Assembly: GCA_964524835.1 (NCBI GenBank)
Contig: CAZGEG010000021.1
Span: 18,272 to 82,271 of the forward strand
Origin: JACRCG01 sp964524835
Lineage (GTDB): Bacteria; Desulfobacterota; Desulfuromonadia; Geobacterales; Pseudopelobacteraceae
Reading direction: 5' to 3'
DNA length: 64,000 bases
The notes beneath the pieces were generated by a model. The model searched no databases. It was not told where the DNA came from and saw nothing but the letters and a program-made list of their open reading frames with translations. A program made the position numbers and the translations under genes. Shown in pieces: positions 23,918-32,165 of this stretch (its first letter is position 1; each line of letters begins with the position of its first letter).

Positions 23918-24918
23918 ACCCTCCTTCTGGTCATAGACCAGAGAAAATTGTCCGGCGAATTCGATCCTGCCCCCCAGGGCGGGTTCTTGGCGGACCCCCA
24001 GATAAGCGACGGCCGGCCGATGGGGTTGCAGGCGGAGCCGCGTACCGGCTTGACGACCTGCAGGCGGTAGTTGCTCTTAACGAGGATCGGGGTGATGACA
24101 CCACCGGAGGAGCACTTGTTAATGCCGGTATCGAACAGGAGCGACTCCCGCCCCAGCTTGAAGAGCATCCGTGCGGCAAGGCCGGCATTGACGCTCAACG
24201 GTTCGCTGGAATTCATGCTGCCGGTTAAAGGATAGAACGACCCCCACGACCCCATACACCAGAACAGGGGATCGATGGGAGTGGTCACCGTAGCCGCCAC
24301 GCTGTCCGCGACGCAGGCAACCTGGGATACGGGGTTGCCGAACAACAGCGCCTCCGGATTGATGATGAAGGAGAGGCTGTCGTCGTTCCACATGGGGTCC
24401 ACCTCGGTCATGTAGGCGAGATCGAACCCTCCCTGCTCGGCGCAGGGGAAATCCATGAAGAGCTTCAGGATCGACCAGGCCGGAAAGGTGTAGTAATGCG
24501 CCTGCTGAAAGGAATATTCGTTGTCGTTGTGGCCGCTCCCCTTGGAGGTCCCGGCGGAGAAACCGGGCTTCGGATTGGTCATCCCGGTCCCCAGGATCGG
24601 AAAGCAGTACGGGTCCTTTACCGTCTCGATCATCCGGGCATGTTCCCAGAAAGCGACGGAGAGCCCCGCGACGATCCCCTGTCTGCTGTCAGGGCAGACA
24701 CAGACGGGCGAGGAGATGTTCCCCGGCGCTGACTCCTGTCCCATGCCGAAGGAAACACTGCCGATCTGCGCCGGGAACATGCACTGCCAGCAGATGTCGG
24801 TTATCGGGTTAATCGGCGTTCCCTTGCAGGCGGTTGCGGCGTGGGCAGTGGCGGTGAGCAGCCAGAAGGTCGCTGTCATGGCCAACATGACAGTGATGCT
24901 GCGGATTTTTGTCTTCAT
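23890..24918 (-). CDS. traU: TraU transfer protein
   Basis: 342 residues with a signal peptide cleaved near AHA at 26-28. The family hallmark, many paired cysteines, is present: CWQCMFP, VCVCPDS, PCAEQ, and the terminal RRVCCVGYGLN. Cys and aromatic residues throughout match TraU, a periplasmic protein needed for DNA transfer more than for pilus assembly. Length is close to F TraU (330). It follows traW with a short overlap. A DsbC homologue at the head of the operon suits the disulfide demand. Confidence 0.88.
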   Translation of the reverse strand: MKTKIRSITVMLAMTATFWLLTATAHAATACKGTPINPITDICWQCMFPAQIGSVSFGMGQESAPGNISSPVCVCPDSRQGIVAGLSVAFWEHARMIETVKDPYCFPILGTGMTNPKPGFSAGTSKGSGHNDNEYSFQQAHYYTFPAWSILKLFMDFPCAEQGGFDLAYMTEVDPMWNDDSLSFIINPEALLFGNPVSQVACVADSVAATVTTPIDPLFWCMGSWGSFYPLTGSMNSSEPLSVNAGLAARMLFKLGRESLLFDTGINKCSSGGVITPILVKSNYRLQVVKPVRGSACNPIGRPSLIWGSAKNPPWGAGSNSPDNFLWSMTRRRVCCVGYGLN

Positions 24919-25556
24919 GATCCACCCCGTTTTTCTGAAACCGGCCGACCCGTCGCGGTAACCGGTATCGCATATTCATGTACCATCATGACCCTCACGT
25001 CCTGCCTCACGACCGAGGGGACTGCCGCTAGCCGCAGCCTCTCGATGATCGTACTGTCCGCATAGAACAGGGGAACATCGAGCTTCTTCCCCAGGCTCCG
25101 GTAGGGGCCCTCCGTGAGGAGGAGCATCACATCGGCGCGTTCCCTGTATTCCGACTCGGCAAACCATTCCACCTGTTCCGGATCGTTCCCGTTGATGACG
25201 ACCAGGGTCTTGGTGAAGTTGATGTAATCGAGGGGGTTGAATGTGTACCCTTTCGGATAGAGAATCCCTCCCTTGCCGTCCGGGATGTCCATCTGCAGGG
25301 TGTACGTCATGTCAACCGGAAAGCTCCTCTCCCTGCCGGCGCGGGGAAGACTCGTCCGGTCCTCCGGGCCGTTGTATTCCTCAATCGGCTTCCTCTTTAT
25401 CACCTTGCTCCAGTCGATGCCCTTCGCTTTCTGCTCGATCTCGACAAGGGCGTCTTTCTCGGCAATCGGGTAGATTGCACCGACCTTCCCCAGGTCCGCG
25501 CCGTGGGCTATTGAGGCGGCGAGCAGGGACATCAATGTGACGAAGTGCCTTCTCAT
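24915..25556 (-). CDS. traW: TraW transfer protein
   Basis: 213 residues with a short signal peptide ending at HGA. The conserved start of the mature protein, LGKVGAIYPIAEKDAL, and the later FNPLDYINFTKTLVVINGNDPEQVEW segment are typical of TraW. The protein is periplasmic and works with TrbC in pilus assembly. Its ATG overlaps the traN stop as TGATG and its end overlaps traU, indicating translational coupling. Length is the same as F TraW within a few residues. Confidence 0.88.
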   Translation of the reverse strand: MRRHFVTLMSLLAASIAHGADLGKVGAIYPIAEKDALVEIEQKAKGIDWSKVIKRKPIEEYNGPEDRTSLPRAGRERSFPVDMTYTLQMDIPDGKGGILYPKGYTFNPLDYINFTKTLVVINGNDPEQVEWFAESEYRERADVMLLLTEGPYRSLGKKLDVPLFYADSTIIERLRLAAVPSVVRQDVRVMMVHEYAIPVTATGRPVSEKRGGS

Positions 25557-28500
25557 CAGATGCCTCCCGGCGTTGACTGGAATTTCTGCTCCACCCTGTT
25601 CTGGATCGTACTCTGCGCCCCCTGGATCTTGGTGCTCAGGTCTTTCTGGATGTCGCCGAAATATTCCGAGAGGTCGATGCGGGAGAAATCCAGGTACTGG
25701 AATTCATCCGGGGTGAAGCCGCGGCAGTTGGGAGAGTTCGGTGAGCCCCATCCGCCATCCGTCCCGAACGACAGGAGTTGCGGACGTCCCTGTTCGTGAA
25801 TGATGCGCGCCATCTTGGTGTTGAAGCAGCAGTACCCTTTCGCCTTCTGGACACAGCCGACCACGCGCCATTTCTTCTCGCAATAATCGCCGACATAGTG
25901 GCAGTCCTTGGAAGCGGCCTGCATTCCGGTCTGGATATCGCCCTGGTCGCACCCGTTCCCCATCAGGACCTTCATGGCCACCAGCACAACGGCGGCGACC
26001 GCTATGGTTGCCGGGTTCAGCAATGCTCCCACGTACGCCTGCATTCCTGAACCTATTGCCGCAGCTCCCGTTGTCCCGCTGGCCGCAGCTGTTGACACGC
26101 CGGTGGCTACGGCGCCGCTTACCGTAGTGGTGCCGGTTGCCGTCACGATGCCTACCGATGTTGTTCCGACAAGAGGAGTCAACGTGGCTGCGCCACTGGA
26201 CACCAGATTCGAATAGTAGGCGACCTGCCCTATTTCGTAGGCGGTCTGGATGCCGTTGGCGACCATGGAGATATTGCTCCCCATATCGTCCGAGCCGACA
26301 TCGTCGCTTTCGCAGCAGTTGTTGATCAGACCCACGGTGAGCCCCGGCGGCCGGCAGCGGGATGCCTTGCCGTTGAAGACGTAGAGCTGGTCGAGACAGT
26401 TGCCGTTCTGATCGCGCTGACCGTCGTTCTGAAGGGAAGATTCATCCATGGTCGTCATCTGCTCGCTGTCGCTGCTCCCTGCGGTGAAGCACTGGTTGGG
26501 GGAGCACTGCATCTGACCCTGGTTGTTCATGCACGTGTACTCGGTTCCCAGGGGACAGGTGTTCATCCCCAGGAAGCAGCTGTGGACCGCTGCGTTGTAG
26601 ATCCCGTCGCCGGTGCAGATCGGGACAGCCTCGCATTTTTCAATAGGAAGACCGTTATAGGTGGTTCCGGAAGGACACGTGTGCTGGGTGTCGGAAACAC
26701 ATTGGTCGAGGGTTGGGGAGTAAGCGACGGTATTGCTCAACGGGTAGTTGCCGTCTGTCGGGCAGACGATCTGCCGGGTACACTTCCCTTGCGCCGATGA
26801 CCAGCCGTAGGTACCGCAATTTCTGGTGATCGTGGCCCGGCATTCGTTGGCAGTTGCAACGTAGGCCCCCAGGTTGCAGACGGGAGGGGAATAACAGACC
26901 TGGGACGCACTGTCCCAGCTTAAGGCGCCGCAATTGACGGAAGGAACCGCTTCGCAGAGATCCCTCGCGGAGTTGAGTATTCCACCGGAACAGCTTGCCG
27001 CCTGGTAGCACTTGTCCACGGCGGGATCGAGAACAAGAGGAGAGGCGCACACATTGGCGCCGCCATCGCAGAGGTTAAGGGTCGCATTGTAGCCCCCCCC
27101 GGCGACACACCCTGGAGTAGCCTGACAATTGGCTCCGTTCAACGTGTATCCGGACGGGCAGGTCAGTGAGTAGGACTGCTGGCAGACATCAAGGAAACCG
27201 TTTAATGCCCCTGCGCCACAGCCGGCAATTTGGTAACACTGGCCATACGAAGCGCTGAAAGTGTATCCGGCCGGGCAGTTCCAGGTTGGAGATGCCGTGC
27301 AGTAATCTATCGAGCCGTTTAGTGAACCTCCCGTGGCGCAGGAAGGGGTTGCCGTGCATACGGAGCCGGACAGTGTGTAGCCGCTGGAGCAACCGGCAGT
27401 AGCGCTCTGGAAGCAAAAGTCACGGTACCCATCGAGAAGGCCGTTACTGCAAGTTGGAGCGACGGTACAGAAACCTGTGCTGCTGTCATATGCAGTTCCA
27501 GCAGGACAGGTAGGAGTGTATGAGGTATAGCAGGCATGGGTGCCGTAGTCGAAACTGCCGCCCGGACAGGTCGGGTTCTGGTAGCAGACGCTTCCCGAAA
27601 GGGTATATCCGGAATAGCACGCATTTGCCGGAGCCGTGCAGGTATAGAGAGCTGCCTGAGTACAGTCGGTGATCCCGGTCTGAACACCCCACTGACTCAC
27701 GATTGTCGTGCATGTGGAAGTGCTTGGCGGCGCCGTCAGCGTGTATCCGGCTGGACATGAAACGAACTCGGACAGGGTGGCGCTCGCGGCCGCGCCGGTC
27801 GTGTAGTACTTTGAAGCGGGATAATTAACATTCCCGGAGCAGCTATAGTAGGTGTAATAACTGCCGGTTTCCCCATCATAACCTTGAGTCGGACATCCCA
27901 GGCAGGAGGAAGTCCCTGATTCGCTATCAGAATACAGGGTATAGCCGGGATCGCAATAGGGGGAGTAATAGTCATAGTTCCAGTCGAAGATGGTTGCAGT
28001 CACGGTAAGGGTGTTGCCGTTTCTTACCTGGGACAACTCCGTCCCGGCACGGCACCAGCCGTTCCAATGAGGACTGGCGCAGCCGCAGTTGCCTGAGCCG
28101 CCCCAGGCGCACTCCTGATTGAGCACGACCTGGCCGTTCTGCAGTATGAAGTCGAAACTAAGGCTGTCGAGGGACGGCGGTGATGTCGAGTATTGCGTGA
28201 TTCCGGTGCTCGTATCCCCTCTCGACTTGTACTTGATGATCTCCGTCCTGCCGGTATTCGGCAGGGTATAGCCGGAGATCGATGTCGCGTACACCTCGCA
28301 CCGGTTCGTGATGTTATTGAACGTCGTACCGCCCGGACAGACCGGGGCCTTTTCGCAGCGCCCCCGTGCGGAGTTGTAGCTGTAGCCTGACTGACAAGAA
28401 GGGTTGATACTCTGAAGACAGACGTTGTATGTCGCGTTATAGGTTCCCTGAGAACATACAGGTGACTTTTCACAGCGCCCGTACGCGGAATTATAGGTAT

Positions 28501-30145
28501 AGCCGGCATCGGGACAACTGTACGAAGGGTTGGCTTCGCACCTGTTATTGGCATTGCTGTACGTTCCTCCGACACATGAAGGGGTAGCAATGCACGCCCC
28601 GTAATACGAGTTGTAGGTGTAGCCGGTGGGGCATGCCGCGCCGGTCGATGGGGTAAGACAGAGATCATAGGTCGAGATATATGCCCCAGGTGCGGCGCAT
28701 GAAGGGGCGTTCTCGCATTTACCGGTGGCTGCGTTATAAGTTGTTCCGGACGGGCACGCAATGGAACTGGCAAACTCACATTTATCTGTTGTTCCATTGA
28801 GGCTTCCGCCCGATGGGCAACTCACGGCGGCAGTACATTTATCGAGAACCGCGTTGTAACTGTAACCTACCGGACAGTTTCCGGGAGCAGCTTCGCACCG
28901 GTCGCGAGTGGTGTTATACGCCGTTCCGGCAGGGCAATACGGATTTGCCTCACACTTGAGGCTGTTCGCATTATAGGTGAAGCCGGCCGGGCAGTCCCAG
29001 GCGGGAGGAGCCTCGCACCGGTCCTTTACCGGGTTCAGCGTTCCACCGGCACAACCGGCGCTCATGCGGCAGGCATCCAGGGTGCTGTCATAAGTGTAGC
29101 CGGTGGGGCACTGGTTCAACACCAGTTTTTCGCATTGATCGGTAACCGGATTGAAGGTGCCGCCATCCGGGCAGACGACCTGCTCCACGCATTTGTCTAT
29201 CGAAGCATCATAGGTGTAACCCGTGCCGCATGACACGGCGGCGTCCGCCTGGCACATGTCCCGAGTCGTGTTCAATACGGAGCCGGATGGGCAGACCGGA
29301 GTGGAATAGCTCTCCACACAGTTGACGGACCCCACGGGACAGAACAGCCCCTGGGGCGTCTGGGTGCAGTTGGCGACCTCCCCCTGATCGGTGGCATAGC
29401 CGTTGCCGTTCAGGTCCTGGCCGCAAACCGGCTTCGCAAGATCCGGACCAGTCGAACCTGCCGGCGTCGGAGGCGGAGGCGGAGGCGTGATGCTGCCCGG
29501 TGGAGGTGGCGTGACGGATATAGCGCAATCGAGCTTGCCGTCAAACTGCACGATTTGAGCGCTCCTTGCCCCGTCGAGTCCGCTTGTCCATTTACCGTCC
29601 CCCCCCATGACAACCGCCTGCGGATCCTGGCCGGAATAAACGTCAGCCGCCCAGTTGGCGTAGGGAAGAATCGAACCGTCAAATGCTGTGAATCCGCCGG
29701 CGCCGAACTCCTTCCAGGCATCGATATACGTACTCTGTGGGGAAGCTGCTGTTCCCAGGTACTTGCCGAACTGGGTGAGGATGAACTTTTCGGTATCGGC
29801 GCTGTCGATCCTCACCGGTGTGGCCACACCGTACTGGCCGAGGGAGAGGAGATTTTTGAGAGAACCGGTACTGTCGCCGGTCAACGCATAGGCCCGTGTG
29901 ATGTTGGCCGAAAAATCGAAGAAGCTTTCCAGCTCCGAGGTGCCGCCGGTTGTCGCCGACTTCGCAATGGCGTAGGTCTTCCCGTTGTACTCCTTGAAGG
30001 AAACAAGGGCATCGCTGTAGCGAATGTTCGTATTCGGATTGATCGTGTCCTGGCAACTGACGACCGCCGAGGCCGTCTGCGGGATTCCGGTTAGAGCCAC
30101 AAGCAATAACGAATAGATCGTGCCGTAAATGATTCGGAATATCAT
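25556..30145 (-). CDS. traN: giant cysteine-rich TraN adhesin
   Basis: About 1,529 residues; the ATG at 30145 with GAGG upstream is preferred to a TTG at 30160. A signal peptide ends near ASA. After a Pro-rich linker near 220, more than 30 short units follow the pattern C-P-x-G-x-x-Y-(N/D)-x5-C, in two blocks separated by a non-repeat segment. The final 250 residues hold the TraN hallmark: a Cys-rich part with YCCFNTKMARIIHEQGR, then NCRGFTPDEFQYLDF and DLSEYFGD. F TraN has 602 residues. TraN is the outer-membrane protein that binds the recipient surface, so the repeat block may extend or vary the binding arm. Confidence 0.82.
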   Translation of the reverse strand: MIFRIIYGTIYSLLLVALTGIPQTASAVVSCQDTINPNTNIRYSDALVSFKEYNGKTYAIAKSATTGGTSELESFFDFSANITRAYALTGDSTGSLKNLLSLGQYGVATPVRIDSADTEKFILTQFGKYLGTAASPQSTYIDAWKEFGAGGFTAFDGSILPYANWAADVYSGQDPQAVVMGGDGKWTSGLDGARSAQIVQFDGKLDCAISVTPPPPGSITPPPPPPTPAGSTGPDLAKPVCGQDLNGNGYATDQGEVANCTQTPQGLFCPVGSVNCVESYSTPVCPSGSVLNTTRDMCQADAAVSCGTGYTYDASIDKCVEQVVCPDGGTFNPVTDQCEKLVLNQCPTGYTYDSTLDACRMSAGCAGGTLNPVKDRCEAPPAWDCPAGFTYNANSLKCEANPYCPAGTAYNTTRDRCEAAPGNCPVGYSYNAVLDKCTAAVSCPSGGSLNGTTDKCEFASSIACPSGTTYNAATGKCENAPSCAAPGAYISTYDLCLTPSTGAACPTGYTYNSYYGACIATPSCVGGTYSNANNRCEANPSYSCPDAGYTYNSAYGRCEKSPVCSQGTYNATYNVCLQSINPSCQSGYSYNSARGRCEKAPVCPGGTTFNNITNRCEVYATSISGYTLPNTGRTEIIKYKSRGDTSTGITQYSTSPPSLDSLSFDFILQNGQVVLNQECAWGGSGNCGCASPHWNGWCRAGTELSQVRNGNTLTVTATIFDWNYDYYSPYCDPGYTLYSDSESGTSSCLGCPTQGYDGETGSYYTYYSCSGNVNYPASKYYTTGAAASATLSEFVSCPAGYTLTAPPSTSTCTTIVSQWGVQTGITDCTQAALYTCTAPANACYSGYTLSGSVCYQNPTCPGGSFDYGTHACYTSYTPTCPAGTAYDSSTGFCTVAPTCSNGLLDGYRDFCFQSATAGCSSGYTLSGSVCTATPSCATGGSLNGSIDYCTASPTWNCPAGYTFSASYGQCYQIAGCGAGALNGFLDVCQQSYSLTCPSGYTLNGANCQATPGCVAGGGYNATLNLCDGGANVCASPLVLDPAVDKCYQAASCSGGILNSARDLCEAVPSVNCGALSWDSASQVCYSPPVCNLGAYVATANECRATITRNCGTYGWSSAQGKCTRQIVCPTDGNYPLSNTVAYSPTLDQCVSDTQHTCPSGTTYNGLPIEKCEAVPICTGDGIYNAAVHSCFLGMNTCPLGTEYTCMNNQGQMQCSPNQCFTAGSSDSEQMTTMDESSLQNDGQRDQNGNCLDQLYVFNGKASRCRPPGLTVGLINNCCESDDVGSDDMGSNISMVANGIQTAYEIGQVAYYSNLVSSGAATLTPLVGTTSVGIVTATGTTTVSGAVATGVSTAAASGTTGAAAIGSGMQAYVGALLNPATIAVAAVVLVAMKVLMGNGCDQGDIQTGMQAASKDCHYVGDYCEKKWRVVGCVQKAKGYCCFNTKMARIIHEQGRPQLLSFGTDGGWGSPNSPNCRGFTPDEFQYLDFSRIDLSEYFGDIQKDLSTKIQGAQSTIQNRVEQKFQSTPGGI

Positions 30146-30161
30146 GCTGACCCGCCTCAAC

Positions 30162-32165
30162 CTACAGAGGTTTCTTGTCGCCGGTGGTGCAGATCGTGTC
30201 TTTACCGGCTGTTCTTAATGTCTGAATCATGGTTGCCGCCTCGTTGAATTCATTGATACACTGGCAATCCATAACGATTTCTTCCCCGGCGCCGGCGGGA
30301 CAGACGTTGTTCAGATCACAGACCCGGTAGAAGATGTCATAGGATGTGGCGGGGTTTCTGTTTGCTGAAACGTCGCCGGATACCGTGACTTGGGTGTCGA
30401 TCTTCGGCACCCTCGTCTTGCATGCCTGTTCGCAGGTTGGCGACGGGTCGCGGGTGGGAAACGATATGCTGCCGTTCGTGTTGGTCCAGCCCGCTTCGGA
30501 AAGTCTCTTGTCCTGAAAATCGAGACTTGCTCCATTGTCGGAGGTCGAGGTGGTTACCGTGCCGAACCTGGTCCCGATGGCGGAGAAGTCATACGCCTGG
30601 CTGCCGCAGACATAGCTGCGCTTCTTCTGCCACCAGCCGCGGCAGAAAGTGTTTGTGGCAACTTCTCCGGTAAACTTCCTGCAAGTCGGCAGTGGCGTAA
30701 GGCCGGTGGAATTGAAATTCAAGACCGTCTGCACACCGTCTATCGTCTCGCTTTGCAGTCGGCAGGTTGAGTCGTTTTCAAGGGTAGCGCATTGATCGTC
30801 CACCCCTTCCGCGTACTGGTCCGACTTGATCTGGAAGTAGTAGCTCCAGTTGAACGTTGGCGCCTGGGCTCCCTTGTCGGGACAGGAGGTGCTGGTCTGG
30901 ACCGGAGTGTCGAAACCGTTAATGACCCCGTCCACCGAGCCCGATCCCGAATTGCAGCCCGATCCGGTAATGTTGGAGAGAGTCAGATTCGCCTGCATCA
31001 TCTTCTCCAGCCTGTTGGGGTCCGGTGGCGAGAGCACGACGTCAGCGATGGTGTGCCAGCCGTTTCCTCCGGGATTGTCGTCACAGTTGTTGTGTGCCGT
31101 TCCCAACCCGCTCGGGCCGCTATCCACGTACTGAAGCTGGTATTCTGAATCGCTCACCTTGTGGACCTGGATGTAGATGAGGTGGTCGGTGCATGCCTGC
31201 CCGCTTCCTGAATCGTTGATCGTCCGGGTAGTGGTCTGCAGCGAACTGTTTCGAGTTATGCTGCAGGCGCTCATCTTCCCGCTAGCCTGTGTGGCGGCGC
31301 CGGAATTGGCGACCAGGTAATAGAGGCCCTGAGGGTCGCTGGACTGGGCCATGGCGGCGTTGTCGCGTGCATTGGTCAAACCTGCCCAGTTGTTATAATA
31401 GCCGCTAAGGGTGGAGACCGTCGGCGATGAGGACAGGGAGTTGATGGAGCCGGCGGCGGTGGCTGCATTCCCCGTCACGCGGCCGAAGTAGTCGATTGTC
31501 GTTAGATCGTAGTTGACGTTGGTGATGGTAAACTCGGTGTTGCCGTTATGGATGGCGTTGACGACCCCGCCCCCCAGATCCTGGAGGATCACGGAACTGT
31601 TCGACCAGACCAGGTTGCTGCCGCAACTCTGATTGATGCAGTAACAACCGCCCAGGTCAGTAATCGAAGCGGAAAGATCCGCTATCCTCCCATCAGGACC
31701 GGCAGACCATTTGAAATACTGACAGTTGTTCCATGTCGCCGGATCACAGGAGATGTAGCCGTTTCCGCAGACACCGGATACGGGCCTCGACAAGGAGTAG
31801 ACATGATCGAATGCTCCATCGGTATTGAGATCCTGGCTGATTATCACCTGTTGCAGATCGCCGGTCCCGGCAGGCTGGATGAAGAGTTCTAGGAACTTTG
31901 CCGACGCCGGCGCAGTGAGATTTGCCTGAAAGCTCTGTGAACCGTCCACCGTCTGCATCAGATTCGTCGGGCTCGTCATCGGTTGGGAGATGTTCCGGTT
32001 CGAAACATCACGGTTCCCGAAATGAGAGAGCGCCGATTGCGCCGATGACGATCCGGCCGCTTTACCGTCATCATAGGTTCCGGCGAAGGAGCTCCCTGCC
32101 AAAACGGCAATGATGAGGCTAGTTGCTGCGATATTTTCTGACCATCTCACGGATTGCATCCTCAT
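30162..32165 (-). CDS. exported TraN-associated protein of the tra operon
   Basis: 667 residues with a signal peptide ending near SFAG. The mature start TYDDGKAAGSS is reminiscent of TraN N-termini. A long Ser/Thr/Asn-rich middle part is followed by a Cys-rich segment (CRKFTGEVATNTFCRGWW, YVCGS, CEQACKTRVPKI). The last 60 residues contain YRVCDLNNVCPAG and CQCINEF. It sits between traC and the giant TraN, spaced 16 bases from it. It may be the N-terminal half of a split TraN or a separate surface partner. It overlaps traC by 47 bases. Not firmly assigned to a family. Confidence 0.65.
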   Translation of the reverse strand: MRMQSVRWSENIAATSLIIAVLAGSSFAGTYDDGKAAGSSSAQSALSHFGNRDVSNRNISQPMTSPTNLMQTVDGSQSFQANLTAPASAKFLELFIQPAGTGDLQQVIISQDLNTDGAFDHVYSLSRPVSGVCGNGYISCDPATWNNCQYFKWSAGPDGRIADLSASITDLGGCYCINQSCGSNLVWSNSSVILQDLGGGVVNAIHNGNTEFTITNVNYDLTTIDYFGRVTGNAATAAGSINSLSSSPTVSTLSGYYNNWAGLTNARDNAAMAQSSDPQGLYYLVANSGAATQASGKMSACSITRNSSLQTTTRTINDSGSGQACTDHLIYIQVHKVSDSEYQLQYVDSGPSGLGTAHNNCDDNPGGNGWHTIADVVLSPPDPNRLEKMMQANLTLSNITGSGCNSGSGSVDGVINGFDTPVQTSTSCPDKGAQAPTFNWSYYFQIKSDQYAEGVDDQCATLENDSTCRLQSETIDGVQTVLNFNSTGLTPLPTCRKFTGEVATNTFCRGWWQKKRSYVCGSQAYDFSAIGTRFGTVTTSTSDNGASLDFQDKRLSEAGWTNTNGSISFPTRDPSPTCEQACKTRVPKIDTQVTVSGDVSANRNPATSYDIFYRVCDLNNVCPAGAGEEIVMDCQCINEFNEAATMIQTLRTAGKDTICTTGDKKPL

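Noticed and set aside
25556..30145. Repeats in traN considered as a CRISPR array
   Set aside because: Units vary in sequence and are coding cysteine loops in one long frame; there are no identical repeats with spacers.
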